Shown: one piece after another, positions 48,618 to 60,387 of the stretch
How positions within the stretch are numbered: the stretch's first letter is position 1
Layout of the letters: every line of letters starts with the position of its first letter
Source: Sipunculus nudus
Lineage: Eukaryota > Annelida > Sipuncula > Golfingiida > Sipunculidae
Length of the DNA stretch: 64,000 nt
Direction: 5' to 3'
Assembly (NCBI GenBank): GCA_026874595.1
Contig: CM049314.1
Coordinates: 59,313,300 to 59,377,299 of the forward strand
Notes under the pieces: generated by a model
Database searches by the model: none
What the model was told of the DNA's origin: nothing
The model's input: the letters and a program-made list of their open reading frames with translations, nothing else
Program-made: the position numbers and the translations under genes

Positions 48618-50290
48618 ACTTGGAAAAAAGAAACTTTAATAAAAAGACTATAACTAAACTGAAACTACCAGATGGCAGTCTAACAACAGATCCTTCAGAA
48701 ATCCTACACCAAGAGAAATTATATTATGAAAAACTTTACAGTGTAGACCAAATGAATGAAGATGAAGTAGTCAGGGCAGAACATAAATTTCTAGACAAAA
48801 GAGGGAATCACAAGAGTTTGACAGAAGCTCCAAAATTTGTTTGTGAGAGGGATATTACGGAAAATGATATAAAAATATCATTAGAAGGTATGAAAAATAA
48901 TAGGACTCCGGGAAGTGACGGGTTAACTGTTGAATTTTATAAACATTTTTGGCCTGAAATAAAAGAATTACTTTTGTCAGCTATAAATCAATCATTTTCA
49001 ACTGGATCACTTACTTTTTCCCAGAAACAAGGCACAATTACGCTGATTCCAAAAGCAGGAGAGGATAGTTTAGAGTTAAAAAATTGGCGACCCATAACAC
49101 TTTTGAACGTAGATTACAAAATTATAGCCAAATGTATAGTAGAGAGAATAAAACCACTACTACCGCACATAATACACGAAGATCAGACAGGGTTTCTGAA
49201 AGGCAGGTTTATTGGTGAAAATATTAATAAAGTGTTAAATGCGATTAATGAAGGAAAAAAACTAAAAAATTAATGGATATCTCATGTTCGCCGATTTCGA
49301 AAAAGCTTATGATTCATTAAATAGATCATTTATAAACAAAGCTTTGGAATACTTTAACTTTGGGGAAAGATTTATTAAATGGTGTTCAATATTATATAAA
49401 CATTCTAGCAGCTGTGTTTTAAATAACGGTTGGTCTAGTCAGTTTTTTTAATGTGTGCAATGGGGTAAGGCAAGGTTGTCCGGTATCCCCGTATTTGTTC
49501 ATTATAGCGGTAGAGATTTTGGCCATATATGTACGCCATAATATAAAGATCCGAGGCATCAAGTATGGGAATTTCTGCACAAAAATAAGCCAGTATGCGG
49601 ACGACACTGTACTAATGTTAAAAAATGTACAAAGCGTCCAAGAAACCTTGTGCCCTGAAATCATTTCAGGCTATATCTGGTTTGAAAAATTAATGTTGAA
49701 AAAACTGCAATAATGCCGTTGTTAAAAACTAGTAAAGAAAATAAAGATGCAGAAAGATATGTTAAAAATTGTAAGTTATCTTGGACTTAGAGGGCCAGTG
49801 TCCATGTTAGGTATTAAGTTACAATCATCATTAAATCAGCTAGAGGAATTAAATTATTACCCTCAACTTGACAAGATAAAAAGTATTTTGAATATTTGTT
49901 CTTTCAGGAAGATAACGATTATGGGCAAAGTAACGGTCATCAAAACTTTCATTTTGTCTCAACTTATCTATTTATTGTCCGTTCTGCCACGCCCGGATAA
50001 TAAATTCATTAAAGAAGTTAACAAACATATTTATAAATTCCTCTGGTCTCAAAAGAATGAAAAAATAAAAAGAAGTACATTGTGGTGTCCGTACGAGAAG
50101 GGAGGACTGCAAATGATAGACATATCCACTCAAAATAACTCATTGAAAATAGCCTGGATAAAAAGGATTTTAACCAAAAGCAATGAATGCAATTGGAAAA
50201 ATGCAATATTGCAAAAATTACCGGGTGGAGAGTTCTTTTTTAAAAGTAATGTTTCGACAGAGGATTTGTTTAAAATATATAAATAAAAAA
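48600..50290 (+). pseudogene. LINE ORF2 pseudogene, reverse transcriptase and C-terminal part
   Basis: After a one-base shift near 48600 the frame reads FLNLEKRNF (a conserved L1/Tx1 string), then reverse transcriptase motifs to 49273. A further shift carries motif A (FADFEKAYDSL), another near 49450 carries GVRQGCPVSPYLF and the catalytic YADD at 49590..49607, and the last frame (49747..50286) holds the LWSQKNEK and W.P...GGL region typical of this clade. Confidence 0.82.
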
Positions 50291-50552
50291 ACACATTTTG
50301 GCGAGAGGTTTTGGAATGCTGGTGTAGGTATAATTACACTTGTCCTCAAAGTAAGGAATAGATTCTCAATCAGATCATATGGAATAACTCGTTCATCAAG
50401 GTTGACCGGAAAGTAATATTGTATAAAAAGTGGTATAATGCAGGAATATACAGAGTGGCAGATTTGATGGTTGAGGAAAGTAATCAAATAAGGTTAATGA
50501 AATTTACAGAGGTACAAACTAAAGTATATAATAAGATAAATTATTTTTTTAT

Positions 50553-50571
50553 ATATAAAATCATATGAGTT
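50553..50571. repeat. Right target-site duplication of the LINE
   Basis: Identical 19-mer to 46806..46824; it follows an AT-rich tail (AAATTATTTTTTTAT). Confidence 0.85.
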
Positions 50572-51272
50572 GGCATGTAATACCAGCTAATAAATCGTCG
50601 GCTGCCTAGAAACTTCCTATTATACATGTATTTCATTCCCAATATATAAATGTTCTTATTTGAATAGCAGAGGGGATGATTACATTGACCATCCGTTCTT
50701 GCGTGAAAAGTGTGTGTGTGTGTGTGTAGGGGGATGGAGTATACACCCACACACACACTTAGATTCACATTCCAGAACATAATTCTATTGCACTTCCAAC
50801 TTTCTTTGAATTCAAATAATCAGAACAGGACAGTATAAACCGCAGGGCATGTTAGCCGCAGGCGCAGGTATTAAGATATAGCTATTAAGAAACCAGAGAG
50901 GTTCTAGTCAGTTGCTGGGCGTGTTGTTGAAATTAGTATGTGACCGGCTAAACCTGGTCATGACATTAATTAATAAAGATAGGTATATGCAGCCCCGGGT
51001 TACAGGCTGTGCATTGTAGGCAGCACATTATTTTATAACCCCTAGCAGGTCAATCAGCGGGGACCTGAACGTCAGGCAGCTCAGCACACTGAAATGTATG
51101 CGAATGGAGTTTGTCCTGTAACAGCAGCTAAAGTGTACATGGCTAAATGAATGGATAAGTGAACAGATATAGTAGAAACGGGTACCTGTATATCACCAAG
51201 AGTTAAAAAAGTGATACAGAAATCCCGTTGTGAGGAGACATAACACGTTTTTTGTGTGACAGCGCAGAGTTT

Positions 51273-51490
51273 ACACAACGTAGCACGTCCATGTCCTACA
51301 CACTACCACACTACAACACACACAGCGGAGCACGTCCATTTCCTACACACACTTCCACACTACCACACACAGCGGAGCACGTCCATTTCCTACACACACT
51401 ACCACACACAGCGGAGCACGTCCATTTCCTACACACACTACCACACTACAACACACAGCGGAGCACGTCCATATCCTATACACAATACCA
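51273..51490 (+). repeat. Minisatellite, five units of 36-50 bp
   Basis: Unit: CACAGCGGAGCACGTCC, then ATTTCCTACACACAC and a variable number of TACCACACTACAACA segments. Five GCACGTCCAT anchors are visible. The periodic peptide encoded in two frames is a by-product. Confidence 0.88.
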
Positions 51491-52771
51491 CACACATATC
51501 ATATGCAACACGAAAGTGCAACAAACATATCCCAGTTGCACAAAAGTCATACTAAAAAAAGAAATGAAATTCGCATTTTGTTATTTTAAAAATTATCTTT
51601 GTATATGAATAGCCATGCTAACAGGTGGTGTCACCGATACATTTGTTTGTTAAATTGAACACTACATGATGGAGGCTGATATGAATTTTAAGAAGCATTT
51701 GGAATTAACTAGGATAAGTTTGTCAGTAATGCCGCACTGGAAACGTAATTGAGTGAATCAACGGTCTATATGTATAAACTTTCCGCTTACGTTCAACATA
51801 GTCATCATCACCCGTACTGTTGGTGTACATGTTACATCAGTGCACCTCCTTTCACCTCATTCCTTGGCGATGTTCTCTGCCTCTGGCAGTGTAAGTTCAA
51901 TAGATTCCAAATCTCTCCTTAGACATCTGATGCTAAATCTCCAATACAACACAGAGACAGCTGCTTACCTCATACTATAATGTGGAATATGTGATTGCCT
52001 TCAAGTACGCTCCTTACTATATAAGGAAGTAAGGTTCAATGAGAATCACTTTAATTATTCGAATATCTTCAACATTATATTCAACGCTTTGTCTTTCGCT
52101 CTTCCTTCATATAATGCTATTTGTAAAAGCATAGTGTTTTCTTGGAATTGAGTACATCTTTAGACCTTTTAACAAAATTTACAAGTTTTATATATTTCAA
52201 CTTTAAATCGAAATTTCTCAGCCATTTAAGATTTAAACCTTTTTTTTTTTTTTTACTTTTTGTCTATTTTTAATCTGGCGCCTATTATAGGTGGCAATTT
52301 TATAACTAGATTATTTCTCTTCTACAATAAAACATAAAATCCCCCCCCCCCTCAAAAAAAGAAAATAGTGAGTGTGTTTGCTAATTGGTTTCGGACCGGC
52401 TGTACGTAAAATTTCAAGGAAACAAGTTTCCAAAGATCATGACCCTCAGCTTAATTTGACACACAGGCGATATATACTTTAATTATTTATGTTATGATCG
52501 GTGTGAGCACGATGAAACACATCCATGTCCTACGTCTAATAAGACGTTTTATTTGTTCAATTGAAACATAGTTTCATTGAACCCTACTTGATTAACCAGG
52601 ATTTGGGGTCAAACGGTTATAATAATTATAAATTACGAATGAAAAATAGCAAATATCCAATATTCAAAGAACACCCTGGCCGCTACAGGAATATGTAGGA
52701 AGAATATTTATAACAGAGAGGTAAGATAACTGAAAAGAGAAAAAGCAAACAGTGCTTTTATTAATAGTTAG

Positions 52772-53591
52772 TGTTACGGGTGCTCTTTTTATTGTGTAAC
52801 ACGGGCGCAACTCGTGTTTTGACACCCTCGCCGGGCCGTTTGTTGCATTCGCAGTTTAATCCGTACTGGTTGAACTCTCGTTGTCATGCTAGCCTTGGGC
52901 TTTCTCGCCTGGTCGTGAGTCACATGTGGACCCTGGTATGTAAAGACACACACAGCGATGTTCCTCTAGATGATTCCTGTAATGCATGGTTACTGTGTTG
53001 TGTAAGATCTTTTAGACTGTTCGAGAAGTGGAAAATTCTCGGCTTGGTATGAAGAGTATATAAAGGGGCTGTGTTTTAGAGCCGAGAGAGAGCAGCAGAG
53101 AAGATTTCCAGCGGACGCAGAAGCGTGTGTCAGTTTATGGGACATTATCTGACGAGTGCGGCAATTATAGATTTTCTTCAGACTTTCTCCTGGATTTTGT
53201 GCATTTGGACTTCAGTTTACTTTCTGGATTGTTACAAGAGCTTTACACTGGACTGTCATTCTCCATGAGTATTCATTTAAAGAACTTATCGTTGTGACGG
53301 TGGTGGGATACAGGTACTGAGCACTTTGTGTATTTTACTGTGTGATTGTATTGATTTGTTGTTATACCGCTGTTTTACTGTATAATTGTATTGATTTAGT
53401 GTATTGTAATATTAGGGTTGTTTTAAGAATAAATTATGGTTATTTGTTAACAAAAAAAAACACTGACTTCTTTATTTATTCCCCTAGACATTTCACGCTG
53501 CCTAGTGTTACAGAATCTGATTTTGTTATCTCCATTACAAAATTTGTGTTCATCACGCATACGTCATCTGTTTATATTAGGTTCCGTAACA
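52772..53591 (+). mobile_element. Solo LTR with 4-bp target duplication
   Basis: Starts TGTTACGG and ends CCGTAACA, an 8-bp terminal inverted repeat of TG...CA type. It is flanked by TTAG at 52768..52771 and 53592..53595. Inside are a TATA box (TATATAAA at 53057..53064) and an AATAAA at 53428..53433, in correct order for an LTR promoter and poly(A) signal. No gag or pol sequence is attached, so it is a solo LTR left by recombination. Family (Ty3/gypsy or BEL) cannot be fixed without internal sequence. Confidence 0.82.
53057..53064 (+). promoter_or_regulatory. TATA box of the solo LTR
   Basis: TATATAAA followed about 30 bases later by a GAGAGAGAGC-rich stretch, where transcription would start in an LTR. 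The sister LTR copy at 42056 lacks this segment. Confidence 0.55.
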
Positions 53592-53595
53592 TTAG

Positions 53596-55037
53596 TATAT
53601 ATCTGTTTAATGTAATATATAGAAAATATATAAGTACAAAAATATTAAGTAAGTAAATATTAGGGATCGTTGGAGCAAGTTGTTACCAACCAGATAAATT
53701 ATAATTACAGTTCACCTGTAAATTAGAAATAAAATTACTCAAGGAAAGCACACACAGTGCGCAGTCTTCACCCAAGGCAGCTCTTTGCCCCCATGTATAG
53801 CACTGTCAGAAATGTGTGACAAGCACAACAGGATAATCAATGAACGTTAGGATACTGACACTGGTCGGTATCAAGTGACAACAGACTTCAGAAGGCAGTT
53901 TTTAACCCCATTTTCAAAAAATGCAGCATTTTCCTTCAAACTTATTCCTGGATTCAAATGTTGATCCGGATCACCCCTTAACATTTAGTCAATTATTCCT
54001 TGTAAAATCCTTGTTATCCTGAAAATTTCATCAATATCCGTTAAAAATGTTTTGGAGTAATGTTTTGAACAGACACACAGACACACACACACAAAAGCAA
54101 ACTGACAAACAAATCAGCGCCGGTTACCCCCCCCCCCCCCCCCCCGCGATTATCAAAACAATGATTATCCCCACACATTTGATTCCCAGTACTAATAATT
54201 AGGTTAGTGTTTTTTTTTATTTCTGCATCCCTAACGCGTTCCTCGTTAAAACACCACCTGCTTCACAGGAAGTTTATTCTATGCTCTATTTCAAACATTC
54301 AAAAGTTCAAATAAAACAGGATCCATTTATTTCACATTTTCTATTTTAGTCAATCATATTTTTATTTATCCTTCCTGGAAATTTGCAATTTAATCTTGAT
54401 ATAAAGAGACCTCCAGAAATATAAAACTTACAAAAAAAAAGAATTAGCGGACAATACTAGAAGACATTCCTTATACAAATTTTGGGCGGGTAAAAAAATT
54501 ACTTTCGTTTTGAGGCTCCAAGAGAAAGCTGATGGACTTAACTTCATCCTCCTCCATATTAATGTAAAGTATGTATTACACAAGGCATATGATAGCAGGA
54601 CACAGCGACACGCGATGCGTTAAGCGCACTTTTCGACAGTCTGTGCCCAATATTTTATGTGGATTTTTTTAGCAAGAACCGTTTCATCCAAATTGGCAAC
54701 ATGGTATTTCAATCAATGTATCATCAGGAAACATAATAATAATAAAATGAAAAACTAGAATTAGCCTTTTTTTTATTTCGTATATCCCTTGACTCAGATT
54801 CTTTTATCATAAATCCGTGCTGTTGGTGATGTCTACCTTTGTAAATATGTTTCGATGAATATAAATAGGTATAAGCACAACAAAGCAAACGGAACTTTTA
54901 CCAAATGTAATTTTTTTGGAGCCACGATAATTTCAAAAATAAAATTAAAGACATATGAAAACTAACGCGCCTGAGAGCCGATTTTTTTGTATTATCCACT
55001 AGTATACAGTCTTCCGTGACACTCATTTGTTAACTAT
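53596..55037. other. Non-coding region
   Basis: Contains a C run at 54127..54146 and simple AC repeats at about 54068..54095. No gene is supported. Confidence 0.5.
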
Positions 55038-56110
55038 GCACCCATGGGTCTCTACGCTCAGCTGAATTTGTCTGTAAGGTAATTTTTGACAGTTTTTTTT
55101 CAATGTGGGTCATGTGACCTTGACCCTTGACCTTGTGATAAAAAATTGAGAACTTACTATCTTTGAAAATAAAGCATTTTGATTTTCATAAGAATCGTTT
55201 TAAAAAAAAGTGGGTCCAGTGACAAAGACCATTAAACAAGTAACCCTAAAATTCTTCCACTTTGGGCAGGTTTGCTGACAAGTGTGATTTACAATGCATC
55301 CATAAAATCATTTTAAGGGGTAGTCCTGTGACCTTCACTTTGGACTTCGGGAGACTGAAAACAAAATGATTCTATCATTAATTATGGGTCATTAATAAAT
55401 TAAGTTTGAAGCCAATCTGTCATCTGCAATTAAACCACAGTTATCGTTTATAAACTGGATGGACCCTGTGACCTTGACCTTTGACTCTGTGAGCTCCAAA
55501 GTTGAAAAGAATCTTCCCCTATTGGCAGGTGAGTAATTTCTGGAAGATGGGAAGGTTTGTGATTAAATGTTTGGCTTAAGATGCATCCATGATCTATTTA
55601 AAGAAGGCGTCCTGTGACCTTGACTTTTGACCTCATGACCTAAAAATCAACTGATTTTTTTACTTAAGTGGTGGGCTATATATAAGTCAAGTTTGAAATC
55701 AGTATATCAAACAAAACTGGAGTAATCACCTTAAAACTATTTTGTGGACAGATGGCCCCTGTGACCTTGACCTTCGAACTGTTAACCCTAATTATTATTA
55801 GGTTCGTTTTCTATCGGATGGTCAGCTATAGGTGCAAGATAAAAAGTGAGGGGTTAAATGTTTGGCTTAAACTGCATCCACGATCTTTTGAAAATAGTGC
55901 CCGTAACCTTGACCTTTGACCTGATGACCCAAAAATCATTAGGGTTTTCCTTTAGTGGTGGGCCATACATAAATCATGTTTGAAATCCATTTTTCAATCC
56001 AAACTGGGGTTAGCATCTGGAAACCAATTTGCGAATGAACAGACGGACGGACGTGCAGACGGACGGAGAGGTTCATTGCTATAGGCAAGCGCTTATGATC
56101 AATAAATACA
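55038..56110 (+). repeat. Tandem-structured repeat carrying TGACCTTGACCTTTGACC motifs
   Basis: Six related motif sites at about 55117, 55319, 55468, 55608, 55758 and 55903, most 140-150 bp apart, within diverged repeat units (shared AAGTTTGAAATC and GGTGGGC.ATA). The left end (CACCCATGGGTCTCTACGCTCAGCTGA, in two parts) resembles the end of the 32-36 kb element, and a GACGGACGG stretch lies near the right end. Confidence 0.65.
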
Positions 56111-57229
56111 CTAGCTTTGGGGCACTAGAGAAACTGACATAATTGCTGTTATTTTGTAGTCTAAAAATAGAAGATGAAATAAAATCGTTAAAAAAAAACA
56201 GAAAAAAATATAGGTGGCGCCACCAGTCTTCGGGAACTGATGAAACACTCCCTGATCAATATGCACTGTGAGAATCATGCTTTTGTATTTGGAGTTTCTA
56301 TGTACAGCGGTTACGATTTTTGCCATGTTAACAGACGGACGGACGGATGGAAGAGGACAAAGAGCGATAGCGATTTAACTGACAGTTATTTGTAGTTATG
56401 GACATGTCAGCCTCTCCAAATAAAGTTTTACAGTATATATGGCATGTGATACATTCATACACCCTTTGATCCTTAAGACAACTGGAAGAATTAGAGGTTA
56501 AATATATTAGATTTTAACTGGCTGGTTAAATACGTTAGACTTCTATGCGTTTTCAACCTGAGAATGCTAGTTATGCCTCTTATATATAATTATTATATGA
56601 TGCACATTAATTAATTGTAAGAGAATTTTTGTTTGATAACTTTTGCACTCTATGCACGTTCTGGGACAATGGCCGCCCGCGCCTCCCATAATGTCTAACC
56701 TATTTAACATTTATAAGCTCAACCCATTGGAACCTCTCACTCAACCCATTGGACCCTCTCAATCTTAAATTCCCGCTCATGACCTCGACATCAACCAGTC
56801 CCTGATATTGTAACATATGCATCATGAAAACGAGTTCCCAACTACAAATCTTAAGACGCAAATGATACCATACATTTATTTATCTTATTTGCTTACGATC
56901 GCAAAGTACATTTTGCAGAACTTGTACGAGATGTCAGATATAAATTTATGCCATTTGTGATTTTTTTAATATCATGGAAAGAGTGAGTAATTAGGGATTT
57001 TTTGACGGACCTAGTGCAGAAATACGTCGAGACGCCTACGAGTAAGTCTAGCCGATGTCAGTTAATGTTAGAAAATTATTTTCTATAAAATAAATAATAA
57101 AACACAACAACCGGTCGCAATAACTTTTATTCACATATAACATATATGTAAGATCAAATATTATATACAAAATACGGGCTTCCATGGCTATTTTAGTCCC
57201 ATACCTGAGTCCCGGACATATGGACACAA

Positions 57230-57327
57230 CAGACCTGCCGAGCCCGACCTGTTCTAGGCGGACACCCAGCTATAACGGACAAATCGTCCGGTCCCGTGAC
57301 TGTCCGCTATAGAGGGGTTTCACTGTA
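57230..57327 (-). mobile_element. Tigger-like terminal repeat fragment
   Basis: On the minus strand, next to TA (57326..57327), the sequence CAGTGAAACCCCTCTATAGC continues with GGACA and inner GGAC/GTCC repeats, the pattern of mariner-superfamily Tigger/pogo ends. No partner end was seen. Confidence 0.5.
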
Positions 57328-58626
57328 TAGTAATAATAGGGGGGGGGGGTTCAACCTAAAAACCGAAATAGCCTGGATAACTAAAGTATACTAACAAAAT
57401 ATCATAGTCTGAATCTGGTGATTTTTCATGGAACTATTTACGATATTGGCGGAAGGAAACAGATCGAGAAGAGTGCACAGCGGGCTGGTGGCCTGAGGCG
57501 CCCCGGTGTCCCAAAGGGCACCATTCGCGATAGTAATCTGCCACCTGCGGCGTATTCGTTCACTTTGGTGTCGCAAAAAAAAATTTGGCCATCGTTAAAT
57601 TCTCTGCTATCCGACGATCCAATCCCGGAGACTTAGGCTTGGTATTGCCTTAAAATTCAAAGAATTGTTTATTCATAGGATTTTCAAGTAAAATTTGTAA
57701 TGTGTTCCGAGGGTGGTCCCGTGGACGTTGTTTTTAAGGGTTATTTTAACAAAATGTATATGTCCTTGCTAAAGAAAAAAAAGGTAAAGCTGACTCTTCT
57801 ATTACAACTTTGTTATGTTCAGCTCTGAAGACTTGAGTTAGAATCTATAGTTTTTACAACGTTGCTATGGCATATAAACTTTGTACGGAAATTCTGTAAT
57901 AATAATTAAAAAAATACCTTTTAGTTTGGGCGATTATTCCAATTTTATTAAGCGAAGCAATAAGTATAAAAATTGCGCGGCAAGTCATCACCGATTTTCC
58001 TGATATTTTTCTCTGTATTGCAGGTTTCAAATGCTACTTTCCTGAAATCATGTAACGTTTACAGTTCATGTAATGCATGGCTGCGGATGTCAGGCACGGA
58101 TACAGAGTTTTTAGGACGACGGGTGTCATGCATAAAAATCTTAATAAATGGTCGTTGGTTAAGAGCATGGGGGTTCTCGCCCCCACCCCCATCATGCATA
58201 AAATTTGTCAAAAAACATCGTTGGTTGAGAGCAGTGGTAGGGGGGGGGGGGGTTGGACCCCATCCCCCCCCCCCCCCCGATAAGCGCCTGGGATGTCCAT
58301 TTACAATATTGGGAACTGAAAGTAACGACTCGCCGATGATCTTGCTTAACTATATGTCTACAGTGCATATAACTTCAGAAAGATATACGGGAAACTATAC
58401 ATGACTTAGAAAACTCTGCCGGAACCGCGGCAACAAAGTTTGAGGTCCTAAGTATATGATTTAATGTCTTCTTTGTCAGGTTCATGCATTTTTATAATCA
58501 AACTGCACGGCTTTTATGTTTCAATTAATATTTCAAGTGTTTAAAAAATGAAATAAATCTCTATTTGTGAGTTGCTGTTTAGGAGATACTACAATATTGC
58601 ATTCTTAACCATTCAGCATTAATATA

Positions 58627-58800
58627 CAGTCGAACCTCGCTTAGTGGTGCACCTCAATAAAGTGGGCACATCTATAATGTGGGCACTTTTGGGCAGTCCC
58701 ATTTTTTTCTCTTTACTATGTTTAGGTAATGTGGGCACCATCTTATACTATAAAGTAGGCACTTTCCCCAGCTAATGTGGGCACTTCATGGATTTCCCCA
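58627..58800 (+). mobile_element. Pogo/Tigger-like terminal repeat and internal GTGGGCAC repeats
   Basis: CAGTCGAACCTCGCTTA preceded by TA matches the usual pogo/Tigger-type TIR start (CAGT.GAACCTC). Inside, AATGTGGGCACTT recurs four or five times. The opposite end was not found, so this may be a truncated copy. Confidence 0.5.
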
Positions 58801-59559
58801 GTTGAAGTATCTTCTTATTTCAACTTTCAGAGCTTTTTTATTGTTAATTGGTAATTATTGTCAAGCAGAATAACTGTTAATTATTAAATATTTATACTTC
58901 GCCTATACCTGTAAATGATCATACAGATGAACAAAAGTCAGCGGTGTATTACTGTCTAATTGTATGATCATAATAAAGCCCGTCTTGGCTCAAGGCTAAG
59001 CATTGGATATATGCATACAAATTACACGTCTTAATGTGTCTGCACATGGTCCAGACTGGCTGTTCTGCTGATGGTTAATATCCAGCAGTAAATGCATCAC
59101 AATGCATCAAATGGATCAAACATTGTCATTCATAGTAGACTGATATTAATACTTTGATCTGACAGTCACTAGGCTTTCTTATGTCAGCGAAAGCTAAGAA
59201 ACTGCTAAAGGTTTATACCATAAGTGGTGCCTGCTCATTCACCCAATTATTTGGCATACTCTGAGATGAGGTAACAGGGTAAGATCTCCCTGGCCAAGTA
59301 CAATGTTTCCTTAGCAGTTCAACTTAATGATCAACACCAAACTCTGGTCATTTGCATGTATTCTTATTCACTATTACTGTCCACCTGTAAAATGTCAACC
59401 CCAAACGAAAATATAGAGGTTTGTCATAAATAGCCCTAAAAGTGTACCTGTTCAAAGATCCCGAGAGTGGCTTGTCTTAGAGAAAGTTTGATGAACTGTT
59501 TGGTATATCTAAGGATGCATGGGTAACGTATCAAATATAAGATTTAAATAACAAGGTTA

Positions 59560-59905
59560 AAGTTTCTCTGCCAAACACGAGTTCCACTGATGTGAAGAGG
59601 TCATGAATGTGTTTGACTGCTGGATTATGGACAGGTGAAAGTGACACACAGTTGCTTGTCTTTCAGGGTCCATACATGTTTGGCATGCTCGGTGTCGTTT
59701 GATGGGTCCAGTGCGTGAACGATTTCTGGTTTGAAGGGGCCTCCGGTCATGCCAATGTACGTGTTAACTGTACCGTTATTGTGTACGCCGGCTTGTTAGA
59801 CAATGAAAGAGGTTAGGCACTCCCATTGAGAGGGCAGTCAGATATGTCACGGCAGTTGCATAGCCTTTGTTGTGTGCGTTCTTTTTGTTGCCTTTCAGAC
59901 AGTAT
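59560..59905 (-). mobile_element. Penelope-like element fragment: GIY-YIG endonuclease
   Basis: On the minus strand a CNCRDISDCPLNG linker is followed by TYIGMTGGPFK, EHAKHVWTLKD and, in another frame, CLAEKL. These match the order of the Penelope-like C-terminal region (cysteine linker, Y-I/V-G-x-T...GPFK, SKHIW.LKD, C..CL.EK). In-frame stops and shifts show it is inactive. No reverse transcriptase is visible next to it. Confidence 0.72.
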
Positions 59906-59959
59906 TCTTGTATTGTGGCTTTGTTTTATTGATCTAACGTTCGTCATGCAACTATACCT

Positions 59960-60000
59960 GATTTTTCCTCGGGAATATGAAGCGCCCCCCCACATATATA

Positions 60001-60042
<42 letters not shown>

Positions 60043-60350
60043 CGGATCGAAAGGACCTTATTTCCAGTTCGAAAAAATGTCAGTTTTATTCCACGTATTA
60101 TAATATTTTACAGGACTGTTATTCCGATGTTCCCTATATATACTAGTATGTCTCATTTTCCGATTTATTCAAGAGTGAAAATTAATCCCTTTCAACCAAG
60201 TATTGTATATCAGATATGCGCACGTTTTTGGTCTTGAACTGTCGGGAATAAAGCAATGCCTGTTGTCCCTAAAATATCGTACGTCTCAGAGGGGGGGGGG
60301 GGTTCCAGAATTTTTTAGGTGGGGCAGCCTAGAATACAGCTAAAGTGGAA

Positions 60351-60387
<37 letters not shown>

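Larger units (their letters stand above)
46825..50552 (+). mobile_element. L1/Tx1-like LINE, decayed, with 19-bp target duplication
   Basis: A perfect 19-bp direct repeat (ATATAAAATCATATGAGTT) at 46806..46824 and 50553..50571 brackets the insertion. Inside, an APE-type endonuclease (FLQETHS, GGDWN, SDHKAV) is followed by a reverse transcriptase with NRTPGSDGLTVEFYK, FADFEKAYDSL, GVRQGCPVSPYLF and QYADDT, then a C-terminal region. There are in-frame stops near 47550, 48345 and 49274 and a frameshift near 48600, so it is inactive. No long poly(A) tail precedes the right repeat. Its 3.7 kb length suggests 5' truncation or internal loss. Confidence 0.88.

Noticed and set aside
57391-57636. GC-richer overlapping frames on both strands
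   Set aside because: No start context, splice sites or recognised family; probably a repeat fragment next to the Tigger-like end.
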